A stretch of 64,000 nt of DNA from Chionoecetes opilio (lineage: Eukaryota > Arthropoda > Malacostraca > Decapoda > Majidae). The stretch covers positions 84,501 through 148,500 of the forward strand of contig JACEEZ010010076.1 in assembly GCA_016584305.1 (NCBI GenBank). The letters run 5' to 3'. This document shows positions 55,061 to 64,000 of the stretch, one piece after another. The position numbers and the translations under genes were made by a program. Every line of letters begins with the position of its first letter. Within the stretch, counting starts at the first letter, position 1. The notes below the pieces were generated by a model. It saw only the letters and a program-made list of their open reading frames with translations. It was not told the DNA's origin and did no database searches.

Positions 55061-56700
55061 GCTGCGATACGTAAGAGCAGCAGTTGTGGTGCTTTGTTTG
55101 GCCAAATTTGTTGGGCTTTATGTTTGCCCCCCGAGGATATGTTCACCGAGAAGGAGGGATGGTGTCACAGAATCTTTTGGCAGCCAGCGTGGGAAGCAGT
55201 CAAAGGGGAATCGATCGAAAACATTTCTCTACGTACTCCCATGGCCCTAGGGGGTGGGGTTATTTGGGGGGGCAACACCAAATTTTTCCCGAATTTCGAA
55301 ACCCCCCCCCGTTTTTTCAAAATTTCCAAAAATTTGGTAAAAAAAACGGTTTCACAAACAACTGTTAAATATGACAGTAGGTACGAATTTTTAAAAAAGT
55401 TTAGCAAAAAATGTACAAAATAGTATCAACACGATATTTTTTCATATTTTTTATGATATATGGCATGAATAACAAACACCCAAATGCTATAGAAAAAAAT
55501 TAAACAAAATACGATGAAAATTGTAATGGTCCCCCCAACCTGTTTTTGAAGCTGTGAATGTTTGGCTTTGAAAGTGAAGCGGTTTTTGCTTGGTTTTGTT
55601 TAGGCCCCCTGTGTTGGGCAAGTGTCTGTTTTTGAGGCAATGTTGTTTTCTAACAAAAGGCAAAGAAAACGGGATGAGGGGAGTAATTACTAATTTTTAC
55701 TTTATCAACAAAGGGATGTCCAGGCGGCATATTCTCCACGCGCTCTCCCTTTTTGGCAGACCGCTAGGTTAGGTTAGGTAAGTTAGGTTAGGTTTAGGTT
55801 TCCTCTAATTATAGTAACTTTGTGTGGGAATCACAATGAGGTTATTTTCAAGAAAATTCTGTCAAAATTAAAAGTTATTCCCCTCAACTCCCGTTTTCTT
55901 TGCCTTTGTTAGTAAACAGACATTCCCTCATAAACAGACACTTGCCCACACGACACCGGTTCAAAATTCACGTTTTTGCAAAGTCCGTTTTGTTTCGTGA
56001 CGTCACCGGGGACGTCACCCTCTCATGGGGGAATCACTCCCGCTCGCTCTTATCAGAAAAAATTACAGTTTTAAAACCCCCTGCTTTCCTTACTTCCCCC
56101 TTTTTGTACCCATGACACACCTAAAAACCCCCTTCACGAACCCCCTTCATAGTCGGTAGCCCCGGTCCAAAATTTTTGCCCCCGGTATAAAATTAGGGGG
56201 TAACCCAAAAGGGGTTTTTTTTGAAAAGGGTATAAATCCCCTAAAAGTTAAAAAAACATGTAAATAGCATTGGGGGGGGGCCCCAGCTTTATATGATTTA
56301 CCCCCCCTTTTTTCCCAAAAATTTGGGCCCCCAAAAATACACCCAATAATTATGAAATTTTTTTTTTTCGTTTTATGGGCCTTCATGTAGATTTTCCTGG
56401 TGTTTCCAAACGGTTTGCTTTTTTCCCTAGTTTCCCTATTTTTTCCCCCAAATGGGGCTTTTCCTCTAGGGGAAAAAACCACTTTTCCCCGGGCCCAAGG
56501 GAAATTTTCAAAACGTGGTAAATGGGGGAAGTTGATCAAGTATAAAAGGGTTTTTAGAATCCGTTTTTTAAATAAAAACCCAAATTTTCAATCGGAAATA
56601 TTTTTTATCCCTATGTATTTTCCCTTGTATATTTTGTAAATATTTTAAAAAAATGTACATAACTACGCAAATTTCCCTAAAAATAAAACAAAACCTTTTA
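55061..56700. other. Homopolymer-rich sequence, no gene resolved
   Basis: Many runs of 4-10 identical bases (for example around 55300 and 56270). TTAGG-like string 'taggttaggttaggtaagtt' at 55767. Any coding content would be frameshifted. Confidence 0.5.
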
Positions 56701-56705
56701 TGAAA

Positions 56706-58680
56706 TTAATCATCAAACCCGTCGTCTTCGTCCTTTGCTCTCCTCATCATTGTAAAACGTTTCTCCCCAGTCTGCAGTTGCAAATATAAAGTCCCACTTA
56801 ACCCCTTTGCCAGACAGAAAACCCCTTTGGCCGGGAAAACACCCTTTGAACATTTGCGGGCCCCGTAGGGCCAAAGATACCCCTCAGGGGGGCTGGCCCA
56901 AAAACCATCCATCCAACCCACTCCCTTTAATTTCCCTCAGCTACATCCAGTAAAATTTTCCCCCCTTGCCAAGGGAAATTGGGTTTACACCTGGGTCTTG
57001 TAAAGGGACATCTTCCCCCATTTCCAGCCTGGTAGTTTTGCCCTTTGTGCATTTTTGACTAACAGCCCCTGCAGGGTGGAACCCTGATGACTCTCAAATC
57101 CCCCTTTTCCTTAAAACACAGAAAAAGTGGTCCCCTGAAAATTTATTGCCCTTTTTAAGTGAATGTGCTTTGGGGACATAGAGGGGGACATGTAAAACCC
57201 CTCAGTTTGTCCATCAGTTCGAGGAGAGGCCCCATTCCGGGCCCAACTGGAAAATGTGTTTCTGTTTTCCCCCTGTGTTGGTCACGAATTTTAGAGCATT
57301 TCCCTTTCCCCCTTTACTGCGAAAGCACGGGTTTAGTGTCAAAACCAGTGTTTTTTGGGGGAAAAAAATGTTTTCCCAAATAAAAAGCTCTGCAGAATCT
57401 ACCCGAAAAGTGGCAGGGGCCCTTTCCCCGATGTAAAACTGTTTAAAATTTTTTTCTTGTTTAAATTTCCCCACTTTTCCTGAAAACGGGGCCCTTTATT
57501 TGTCAGGGAATCCCAAAAAAATGATAAAGACATCTTTTATCCTCTGCGCATATCCAAAAAGCCTGGTAGCCCTGTCTAGCAGCAGGGAAACACATGGAAA
57601 AGTGGGGCCCCCAAATCTGTTTTTCCTGCTGGCCCTGGAGTTTGGGGTCCTCTTAAATGCCCCGTAAATGTAATTTTGTAGCATTTGTCATCAAAAGGGT
57701 TTGTAAAACGAATCTTTTTTTAATAGTTTCCCCCTGTACAGGGTTTCCCTAAAATTAAATGACAATAAAGCTAATCAGACGGGTTTGTTGTTAGTTATTC
57801 CGTCAGGAAACTTCTCCTTTGGCCTCACGACCCTGTCGCTTGTTTTACCCTGCAGCTGCTGTCCTTTTCCTTTCACCCCGTGCCGATCTTTTCATTTGGT
57901 TCTGATAAAAATTTTTTTCGATACGTGTCGAACCCAAATCTATTCGGGTACTTTTATTTCCCTTTCCAAAAATTTGCCATGGGACATTTATTGGTAGGGG
58001 CCCAATGTCTCCAAACGTAGCTTGATAAACCCCGAAATTTTTGAACTAATTTCTTTTCCAATCGATCACAGAAGCCGGTTTTTTGTAGGAGTTGGTCTGC
58101 TATGTCCCCTTCTTTGCAAAGTTGTGGCAAGGAATTTTGTTTGTTTTCCTGAGTAATCCTTTCCTGGGGTTTAGGGGAACCCCCCAAGGGTAGTGGGCCC
58201 CAGGGGGGGAGAGGGGTGTCCCCCATTTTGAGTTTTGCGCCCTTGTCCCCAATTCACATGAGCAAAAAAAACCAGAGCCCGGGGTAGCTTTAAAGATTAT
58301 GCCCTTTCCCCACTTGTTTTCAATATTTTATTTTTAAACACATATTAGGAAGTTTTCGGGCCTTGTTATTTTTTCATCGGTCGTAAAATATTTTTGGTGG
58401 TGGGTCTTTCCCCAAAGGTCTCTCATTGGGGAAAGTGGAATAACTCTCTCCCCAAATAGCCAGTTTTAATCAGGTCAGAGGCAATGTTCTGTGTTGCCGT
58501 TTTAGCATAGAAATGCTTATGAGGTCTTGTTCTCTGAGAATGGGTTGGCCCCGGCTTGAATGAGGCTGACGGGCTGCCGACACTGTTTTCCCTCTTTTTA
58601 TTTATTCTTGGCTGCTGGGGGACAGCATGATTGAGGGTTTTTATTTGGGTTTCCATGAAAAGTCTCTTAGGGGTCCATGA
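56706..58680 (-). pseudogene. Broken coding remains, unknown protein
   Basis: Several minus-strand pieces have protein-like composition: RTRPHKHFYAKTATQNIASD (about 58520), NKQNSLPQLCKEGDIADQLL with RLEKKLVQKFRGLSSYVWRH (about 58120-58020), RATRLFGYAQRIKDVFIIFL (about 57550), ERAPATFRVDSAELFIWENI (about 57410), and a last piece KRFTMMRRAKDEDDGFDD with a stop at 56706. No family is recognised. They may be one gene or the upstream part of the family at 53930-55060, broken by homopolymer changes. Confidence 0.3.
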
Positions 58681-59190
58681 AATTCAATGCGGTACTGCTG
58701 TTAGAGTACCTTTTGATGGTCCTGCTTTTAGGGAACCCCGGCGGCCTCCCGGGGGTCTGAGTGTCCTTGTTAACAGTAACCCCCAAATTTTCTGATCTAC
58801 AGGTATCCGCCCCCCCGGGATTATTTCTGGACCTCTGCCCCCGGAAAATTTCCTTTCTGGAAGGCCTATTTTACACAGGAATTTTTTTTTCCCGGAAGAT
58901 TTGTCATTTTAGCAAAGTATGCAGGGTAGGTACCCAGGGGATAGATTTGGGATAAATCCCCCTTAAAAACTGCCCCCTGCCACAATGCTATCACATGTTT
59001 TCTAACTCTAGGCATTTATACCTTCCCAAAAAACACTATTAGCATTCTCGCCCTAATTTGATACCGACCAACCCCCCAGGCTGATCGCCTATCACTCCCT
59101 GGCCTACCTATATGGCGCTACAATCTTCTTGGGTGTTTTGCCACTTGTTCTGACGGATATCTCGTTGCAGCAGCTTATAGTCTATTTTAT
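58681..59190. other. Homopolymer-rich, nothing recognised
   Basis: The excess of homopolymer runs ends abruptly near 59000. Confidence 0.4.
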
Positions 59191-59194
59191 TTAA

Positions 59195-59398
59195 CCCCTT
59201 GAGACCCAGTGCGTAATTTTCATTGTAATATGACCACCATTCGACGATTTTTAGTGAATATAAGCAATATTTATAGATTTGACCTGTTTAGTATCCTTGT
59301 CCACTGGCTAATTTGGTATATTCAGTTACTTTTTGTAATTTTATGGCTCCACAACATACATTTTTGTATAGCATAGGAATGGCCTGGCCGTGAAAGGG
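59195..59398. mobile_element. TTAA-flanked MITE (piggyBac-like), copy 2
   Basis: TTAA at 59191-59194 and 59399-59402. Ends CCCCTTGAGACCCAGTGCG and GGCCGTGAAAGGG. The interior is shared with 48451-48651. Confidence 0.65.
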
Positions 59399-59435
59399 TT
59401 AATATTGTCAAAATGCCCAGCGGTCGCGTGCTGTT

Positions 59436-59540
59436 CTGTAGTGATGATGGTGTGTTGGGTAGTGATGATGGTGTGTTGGGTAGTGATGATGGTGTGTTGG
59501 GTAGTGATGATGGTGTGTTGGGTAGTGATGATGATACGAG
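59436..59540 (+). repeat. 21-bp minisatellite x5
   Basis: Five near-identical units of AGTGATGATGGTGTGTTGGGT. Confidence 0.9.
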
Positions 59541-60468
59541 TAATCTGTACACATGTTGAAGATTGAGTGCACCAATCAGCTGCCCCGTAGCAAAGGGAGG
59601 GAAGGCAGGGGGTGTGGCCTCCTTAGTGCAGTTTGACAATATTAAATAAAATAGATTATAGTTAGAAACCATAGGAACATGCAAGAGAACATGAAATGCG
59701 GTTATTAGCTAATGTCTTATTGCCAAAGATCATAACTGTCTAATTCCTCCTGTCCCTCCCTTCCCTCGTGTGTGTGTGTGTGTGTGTAAGTTCCTTCCCT
59801 TGTGCGTGTGTGTGTGTGTAAGAAGTAGTAGTATTAGCAGTGGTAGTTATAGTTGTAATAGTAGTGGTAGTTGAAGGAGGAGGAGCCTTTCCTTCCCGTG
59901 TCTGTCTGTCTGTGTGTGTGTGTCATCCCTGTGGTAAGGCAATTCAGGGCAATGTAAAGCCACACTTCTCTCTAACAACTACATTATGCCTCCATGCTGG
60001 ACACACATGTAAATCGCAAGACATTAATAAAACTGAACTGAATCAAAACTAATGCTTTTAATTTTCATTCTTACATCTAGATATTTCTCTTCCATGTGTA
60101 AAAATAGTTTAGATTATTTAGTTTTTAACCGGCCTTCTCTAACATAGTATAGTATAAGGCAGCACCTACACACAACAGTCTGCTCACAAAGATACTCAAT
60201 ACAAATACCACTACAGCACATCTTAAACATATCAAATAAATTCTAGCAAACTGATGTATTCTTAGCAAAAGTTATTGAAAAATGAAGAAGTCATTTCATT
60301 TTCAAATTAAACATTGGCCACTGATGGTATTACGCGACTAAATTGAAAGGTCCCGACGACTGAAGAAGAGGAATGTTGTTGAAGAGTTGGAGTTGGAGTT
60401 GAATGTTTCTCCACCCCTTCTTCCACACCAGACCATCAGCACATCAGACCACAGTTGACCACTCTCAC
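59541..60468. other. Intergenic/intronic; GT and TAG tracts
   Basis: (GT)n at 59770-59788 and 59806-59819, TAG-rich 59820-59870, 'tgtctgtctgtctgtgtgtg' at 59899. No exon recognised. Confidence 0.45.
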
Positions 60469-60999
60469 CTGTGTGATGTCATTCTTCAGGGCCGCCTCCA
60501 ACACCACCTCCCAGTCACCCTGTAAAGTACCCAGCTGACAAAACCAAGGGGGACAATTGTGACTCCCATACCTCTCCAGGACCATGCCAAAATCAGTTTC
60601 CTCTTCAGTACCCGACACTCTAGTACGAGCCACCACCAAGCCATTCTGCACATTCCTATCCCATTTCACCTTAGTTTCTTCATCAGTAATTTCTTCATCA
60701 TCTTCACACTTGACGGGCAGCAGAGTGTGGTGGGCTGCTGCTGCTGCTGCTGCTGCCTGGCCCCGGATGCAGCCCCCCCACACCACCCTGCCCTGCCTGG
60801 CATTATGCTTCACCTCCACAAGGTTGGTGTCACGGTAGGTCAGGCCGCTGTGACCCAAACAGAGGGATACAAACTGCCTGGTGAACGAGGTGTTTGCTCT
60901 AATCTGGACGCGGATCCTCTTGGGCGCCACCCCCTCCCACGCCAGGTCCAGGAACACTGACTTGTCACGCTTATAGAGAATCTTCAGTACTTGGCTGGC
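60469..60999 (-). CDS. Exon with divergent cyclophilin-like domain
   Basis: 177 codons, open throughout, between a 'tacttttgcag' acceptor (AG 61001-61000) and an AG|GTGAGA donor (60468-60463), phase 0 on both sides. Residues about 14-75 (KSVFLDLAWEGVAPKRIRVQ, then TSFTRQFVSLCLGHSGLTYR and GRVVWGGCI) follow the plan of cyclophilin: VF.D....G...RI..., PFT..F..LC.G..GL.Y......, ..GGD. The usual Arg/Phe catalytic pair and GGD Asp are not conserved, so isomerase activity is doubtful. An eight-Ala run (CTG repeat on the plus strand) interrupts the domain, followed by an acidic stretch and VLERYGSHNCPPWFCQLGTL. Flanking exons are not secure. Confidence 0.6.
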
Positions 61000-61057
61000 C
61001 TGCAAAAGTACCTGAGTACAGTGTCATGCAGTGACTCACAGGAGTGTGACTTATTGT

Positions 61058-62152
61058 CAGGGCTTGGAAACGGTTTAAAGGAACGAAAACGAAAACCGAA
61101 ACGAACGAAATTATGCTCGGAACAAAAACGTTATCATATTTACTGTTCCGGAGCAAAAACGCTATTTTGAAATCCCTGTCACCGGTTAATAACGTTATTT
61201 TTTCGTTCCATGCCATATTTGGTTAGTAATCCATTTTCACTTGCAGTAGCCAAATGATTTAAGTCAATGCCCCTGTATTACATACATACATTAATTAGGT
61301 CTACTGTATTTGTTCACTTGGCAATTGACGATGTGGTTTTGTTTCAAATAGTATCCTATGCACCACTTGTCATTTAATTTGTGAAGAGTAAACTATTTTT
61401 TACCTTATATAATTATGAATTTATGTCTTCGTGATATGCATCACGTTCCCTTATTTTATTACACCTTCCAATCGTGCAATCGTTAAACTATTATACTGCA
61501 GTTTGGCTTAAGAACATGCTTAGATTAATATCCAGTATTCGAAAAGGGATTAGTATATATCGTGAGTATGTGCTTAAATGTTTAACTGTGTTCATAGCTT
61601 AATGCTTGGTGTGCCGAATTTTGGTGTGAGTGTCCTAAGTTCGAGTCCTTGGAGTACCACATGTAGTCATTGACTTCATGGATTAGGTTTATTTAATTAG
61701 TGGGCTGGTGATATTACGAATTAATATAGTTTTACCATATATAATATTAATAAATAATTATAATTAGTGATTCATGTCTATACGACGATTGAGATTGCAT
61801 ACTCCTACACTGCGCTTCCTGTATTGTATATGTAAATGTGTTGCCTTATTTAAGTCGTCTAATAATATAGTTCTTACGACATCTAAGGGTTTGATTTTGT
61901 TGGATACTATGCACCATGAAATGTATGGTTTTATTACCTCTATGAAGATGTAGTCATGTATAGGCATATTTATTTATTAGGGCTATTTAATAATTCATGA
62001 CATGGTTTGAGAATAACGTTCTAACCGGTTTTCATTTCGTTTAACCGGTTCAGGAACGTTATGTTTGGAGGAGGAACGAAAAACGAAACGTTAATAATAC
62101 TGTTTCTGATCGGAACGAACCGTTTGAGAAATTATTTCGTTTTCAAGCCCTG
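61058..62152. mobile_element. hAT-like non-autonomous element
   Basis: Ends CAGGGCTTGGAAACGGTTTA and GAAATTATTTCGTTTTCAAGCCCTG (inverted over 15 bp). Flanking octamers CTTATTGT and CTTAATCA agree at 5 of 8. Sub-terminal 'acgaaa' repeats at both sides. The interior is AT-rich with no transposase. It lies upstream of the cyclophilin-like exon, presumably intronic. Confidence 0.65.
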
Positions 62153-62219
62153 CTTAATCACAGTGCTTATTGTTCTCTGTTGTGCACCATCAGCATGATC
62201 TCCTGTCACACCAACACCA

Positions 62220-62286
62220 CGCACAACACGACACACACCACACACACACACACACAACACACAACACTCACAACACACACACACAC
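62220..62286 (+). repeat. (CA)n tract
   Basis: CACACA with AAC and CTC interruptions. Confidence 0.85.
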
Positions 62287-62439
62287 TGTGAAAAAGGCCC
62301 CTTGACACTCAGACTTGCCGGGGTGAGGGGCGGCACCTACCTGAAGGGTAAAGGGCCCCCGGGCGGGGGCCCTTTCCCCCTCCTTCGGGCCGCAGGAGTA
62401 GCTCTTCCCCTTCCCTCACCCTTGGAGGGAGTAACAGCT

Positions 62440-62546
62440 CCCGTCATCATGTCTCGTTCACATAACCCGGCCGTATCCAACCTCTGCTGCACTTTTCAGA
62501 TTTCAGATCATCAAACTGGGGCAGAGGAAAAACTTGTGTAAAACCC
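62440..62546 (-). CDS. Candidate upstream exon of the cyclophilin-like gene
   Basis: A clear acceptor 'ttcctctgccccag' opens FDDLKSEKCSRGWIRPGYVN followed by ET and a stop (TGA) near 62455. If one base were mis-called, reading could continue toward the AG|GTAGGT donor-like site near 62337. Same strand as the exon at 60999. The link is positional only. Confidence 0.3.
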
Positions 62547-62599
62547 CAAAACACCAATCGGGCACAAACTTGACGAGGCCTGTGTATCCCCCCTACAGG

Positions 62600-63180
62600 A
62601 CTAAGAGACCCACCACACACACAAAAACACACACACAACCAACACAACACACACACACACCACACAACCACACACAACATTGCCGCAGGGACAGTCTCCA
62701 GGTCCGGGGCGGCCCCCTGCAGGGTGCAGCGAGGGGTCCGGCGGGGCCCTCAGCAGTCCACATTTAAAACTCTTCCCTTTAAAGACGTTGAGGGCCCATA
62801 GGGGCCTCCAGCACCTGCGCAACACAACTTAGCCAGCCCGGGGGTGACCCAAACCCCCCCACCCTAACGGGACGCCACCAAAACATACTAGGCGTACAGC
62901 ATATTTCAGGGTGTTTTGGTTCAGCAAAATTTTCCCCAAACCTCCCTACATGATCCCTCAATGCAGTAATCAGAGGCTCACAGGCCCCGGCCCCACCTCG
63001 CCCTTGCCTGCCTGGCCTGCCTCCTCCCACAAGTGAGGGGGGTCAATTTTTGAGGGGGGGGGGGTTTTCCCCCCCTTAGTGACCACCTGGAAGGGTGAAG
63101 AGAGTGTGCTGTTAGGCTATCTTCCCGCTGGCTGCAGCCCCCCCACATCAAATGGTGGCAGAGCTTAAATGGCTGTGACG
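62600..63180. other. CA tract and homopolymer-rich GC sequence; no firm exon
   Basis: (AC)n at 62606-62680. The minus-strand frames at 62601-62825 and 62779-63030 are open but lack splice or motif support. Long G and C runs around 63050-63075 suggest low base accuracy. Confidence 0.3.
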
Positions 63181-63509
63181 GCTTGTGCCCCCTGGGCCCC
63201 GTCCAGCAGCACCCTCGCTCCCCTCAGCCCCTTTCAGCTCCTCCCTCCCTCCTCAAAAACTCTTCCACCCTCCCCCTTTCTCCTCTTGCAGCAGCGCATG
63301 CGGGGTTGGTGCCCCCTTCAGCTGTCCCTCCCGCTCCCCCAAGGTGGCGTGCTGATGTTGGACCCTGCAAGCTTCTTGCGGGACTGCCTCATCTGCTGCA
63401 TCCTCCTGCAGGGGGGTCTCCAGGCTTCCAGGCTCCCCCGTTTTCCCGGGTCGGACGATCTTTCTGCTCTGCCTGCTGCTGCCCCCTGCTTGGGCCTGCC
63501 GCTGTGCCT

Positions 63510-63760
63510 GACATACACACCAAGACCTGCTCCCCCTGCTGCTGCGCACCTCATCAAGACCTGCTCCGCTTTTCGCGGCGCTGCATCTCACCAAAACCTG
63601 CTCACCGCTGCTGCCCTCATCAACCCGCTCCACTTGCGCTGCTGTTTGCACCTCATCAAAACCGCTCCACCTGCTGCTGCGCTGCACCTCACCAAGACCC
63701 CCCGGCTGCTGCTGTGCTGCCCACCCAAAACCTGCTCCAGCCCGCTGCTGCGCTGATGGT
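63510..63760 (-). repeat. CAGCAG-rich degenerate minisatellite, possibly coding
   Basis: Minus-strand units like GCAGCAGGTGGAGCGGTTTT + GATGAGGTGCA recur about six times at 36-48-bp spacing. All frames on both strands are long and biased (Ala, Gln, Gly, Leu, Pro), so coding status cannot be decided. Confidence 0.5.
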
Positions 63761-64000
63761 GGCTGTGGCTGTCTGGAGGGCCCCGCGTCCAGGCCAAAGG
63801 GACGCAAGGGGAAAAGGCAAGAGATTTTGTCACCTTATAAGATTTAATCTTATAAAAATTCAGCCATTTTCCCAGACATAAAGCGTTGCTACCCTTTTGG
63901 GGACTATATTTCTGCGCAGTTATAGTGGTGACATTACTAAATTCGGGAAACCCAAAAAAAAATTCTCACTTCGATGGAACCATAAAAAAGTGGGGGTTTT

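Noticed and set aside
61600..61670. tRNA-like string ('aagttcgagtcct') inside the hAT element
   Set aside because: Only a weak B-box; no cloverleaf could be drawn.
63169..63881. Long overlapping frames on both strands (up to 232 residues)
   Set aside because: GC-rich, repetitive sequence is open in most frames at once; no splice-consistent or motif-bearing frame stands out.

Overview
The window is eukaryotic and almost certainly from an arthropod, most likely a decapod crustacean (inference). Coding exons are short and bounded by GT/AG splice signals. Microsatellites are very dense: (AG)n, (TAG)n, (AC)n, (TA)n, (ACT)n. TTAGG-type short arrays recur, and the transposon mix (BEL/Pao, RTE-like and Jockey-like LINEs, pogo/Tigger, hAT, piggyBac-like, Harbinger-like, Helitron) fits arthropod genomes. 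There is no prokaryotic gene organisation, no CRISPR array and no rRNA.

Host genes are sparse. Three phase-0 exons on the minus strand (928 to 215) encode a signal peptide and the first part of a DOMON domain of a MOXD1/DBH-like monooxygenase; the rest of the gene lies left of the window. A 531-bp minus-strand exon at 60469-60999 carries a divergent cyclophilin-like domain, with a possible upstream exon near 62440-62546 and a hAT element in the intron between. Weaker candidates are a terminal exon at 3007-3103 (+) and a decayed fragment like the first repeat of a mitochondrial dicarboxylate carrier near 16740-16958 (-).

The rest is layered mobile DNA. 1-14.3 kb: MOXD exons, tRNA-like SINEs, a Helitron, a TTAA-flanked piggyBac-like element, a pogo-like TIR element, and two copies of one composite repeat (4.0-5.1 kb and 9.4-14.3 kb). 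The second copy was interrupted by a 2.88-kb TIR transposon (10289-13169) encoding a putative FEN/PIN-like nuclease of an uncharacterised family, and then by a 1-kb TIR element. 14.9-16.5 kb: a Jockey-like LINE inside a SINE-like repeat. 17.6-22.7 kb: microsatellites and small repeats. 23.4-26.9 kb: a Tigger/pogo transposase pseudogene with a repetitive tail. 27.3-30.4 kb: a hAT MITE, two more Helitron copies and a BED-finger fragment. 31.1-37.9 kb: an RTE-like LINE directly followed by a BEL/Pao retrotransposon, both decayed. 37.9-43 kb: TIR elements, a Harbinger-like MITE and hAT MITEs. 43.6-47.4 kb: a Helitron and a 2.5-kb minisatellite. 48-52 kb: SINEs, a TTAA MITE, a hAT MITE and CA/GT tracts. 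52.9-55.1 kb: a second copy of part of the nuclease-bearing transposon and a frameshifted relative of its protein. 55-59 kb: homopolymer-rich sequence, probably of poor base accuracy.

The most interesting items are (a) a Helitron family with textbook ends and a length-variable internal minisatellite, and (b) a TIR transposon carrying the nuclease-like ORF, whose empty site is preserved in the neighbouring repeat copy. All family assignments come from reading motifs; no database search was run.
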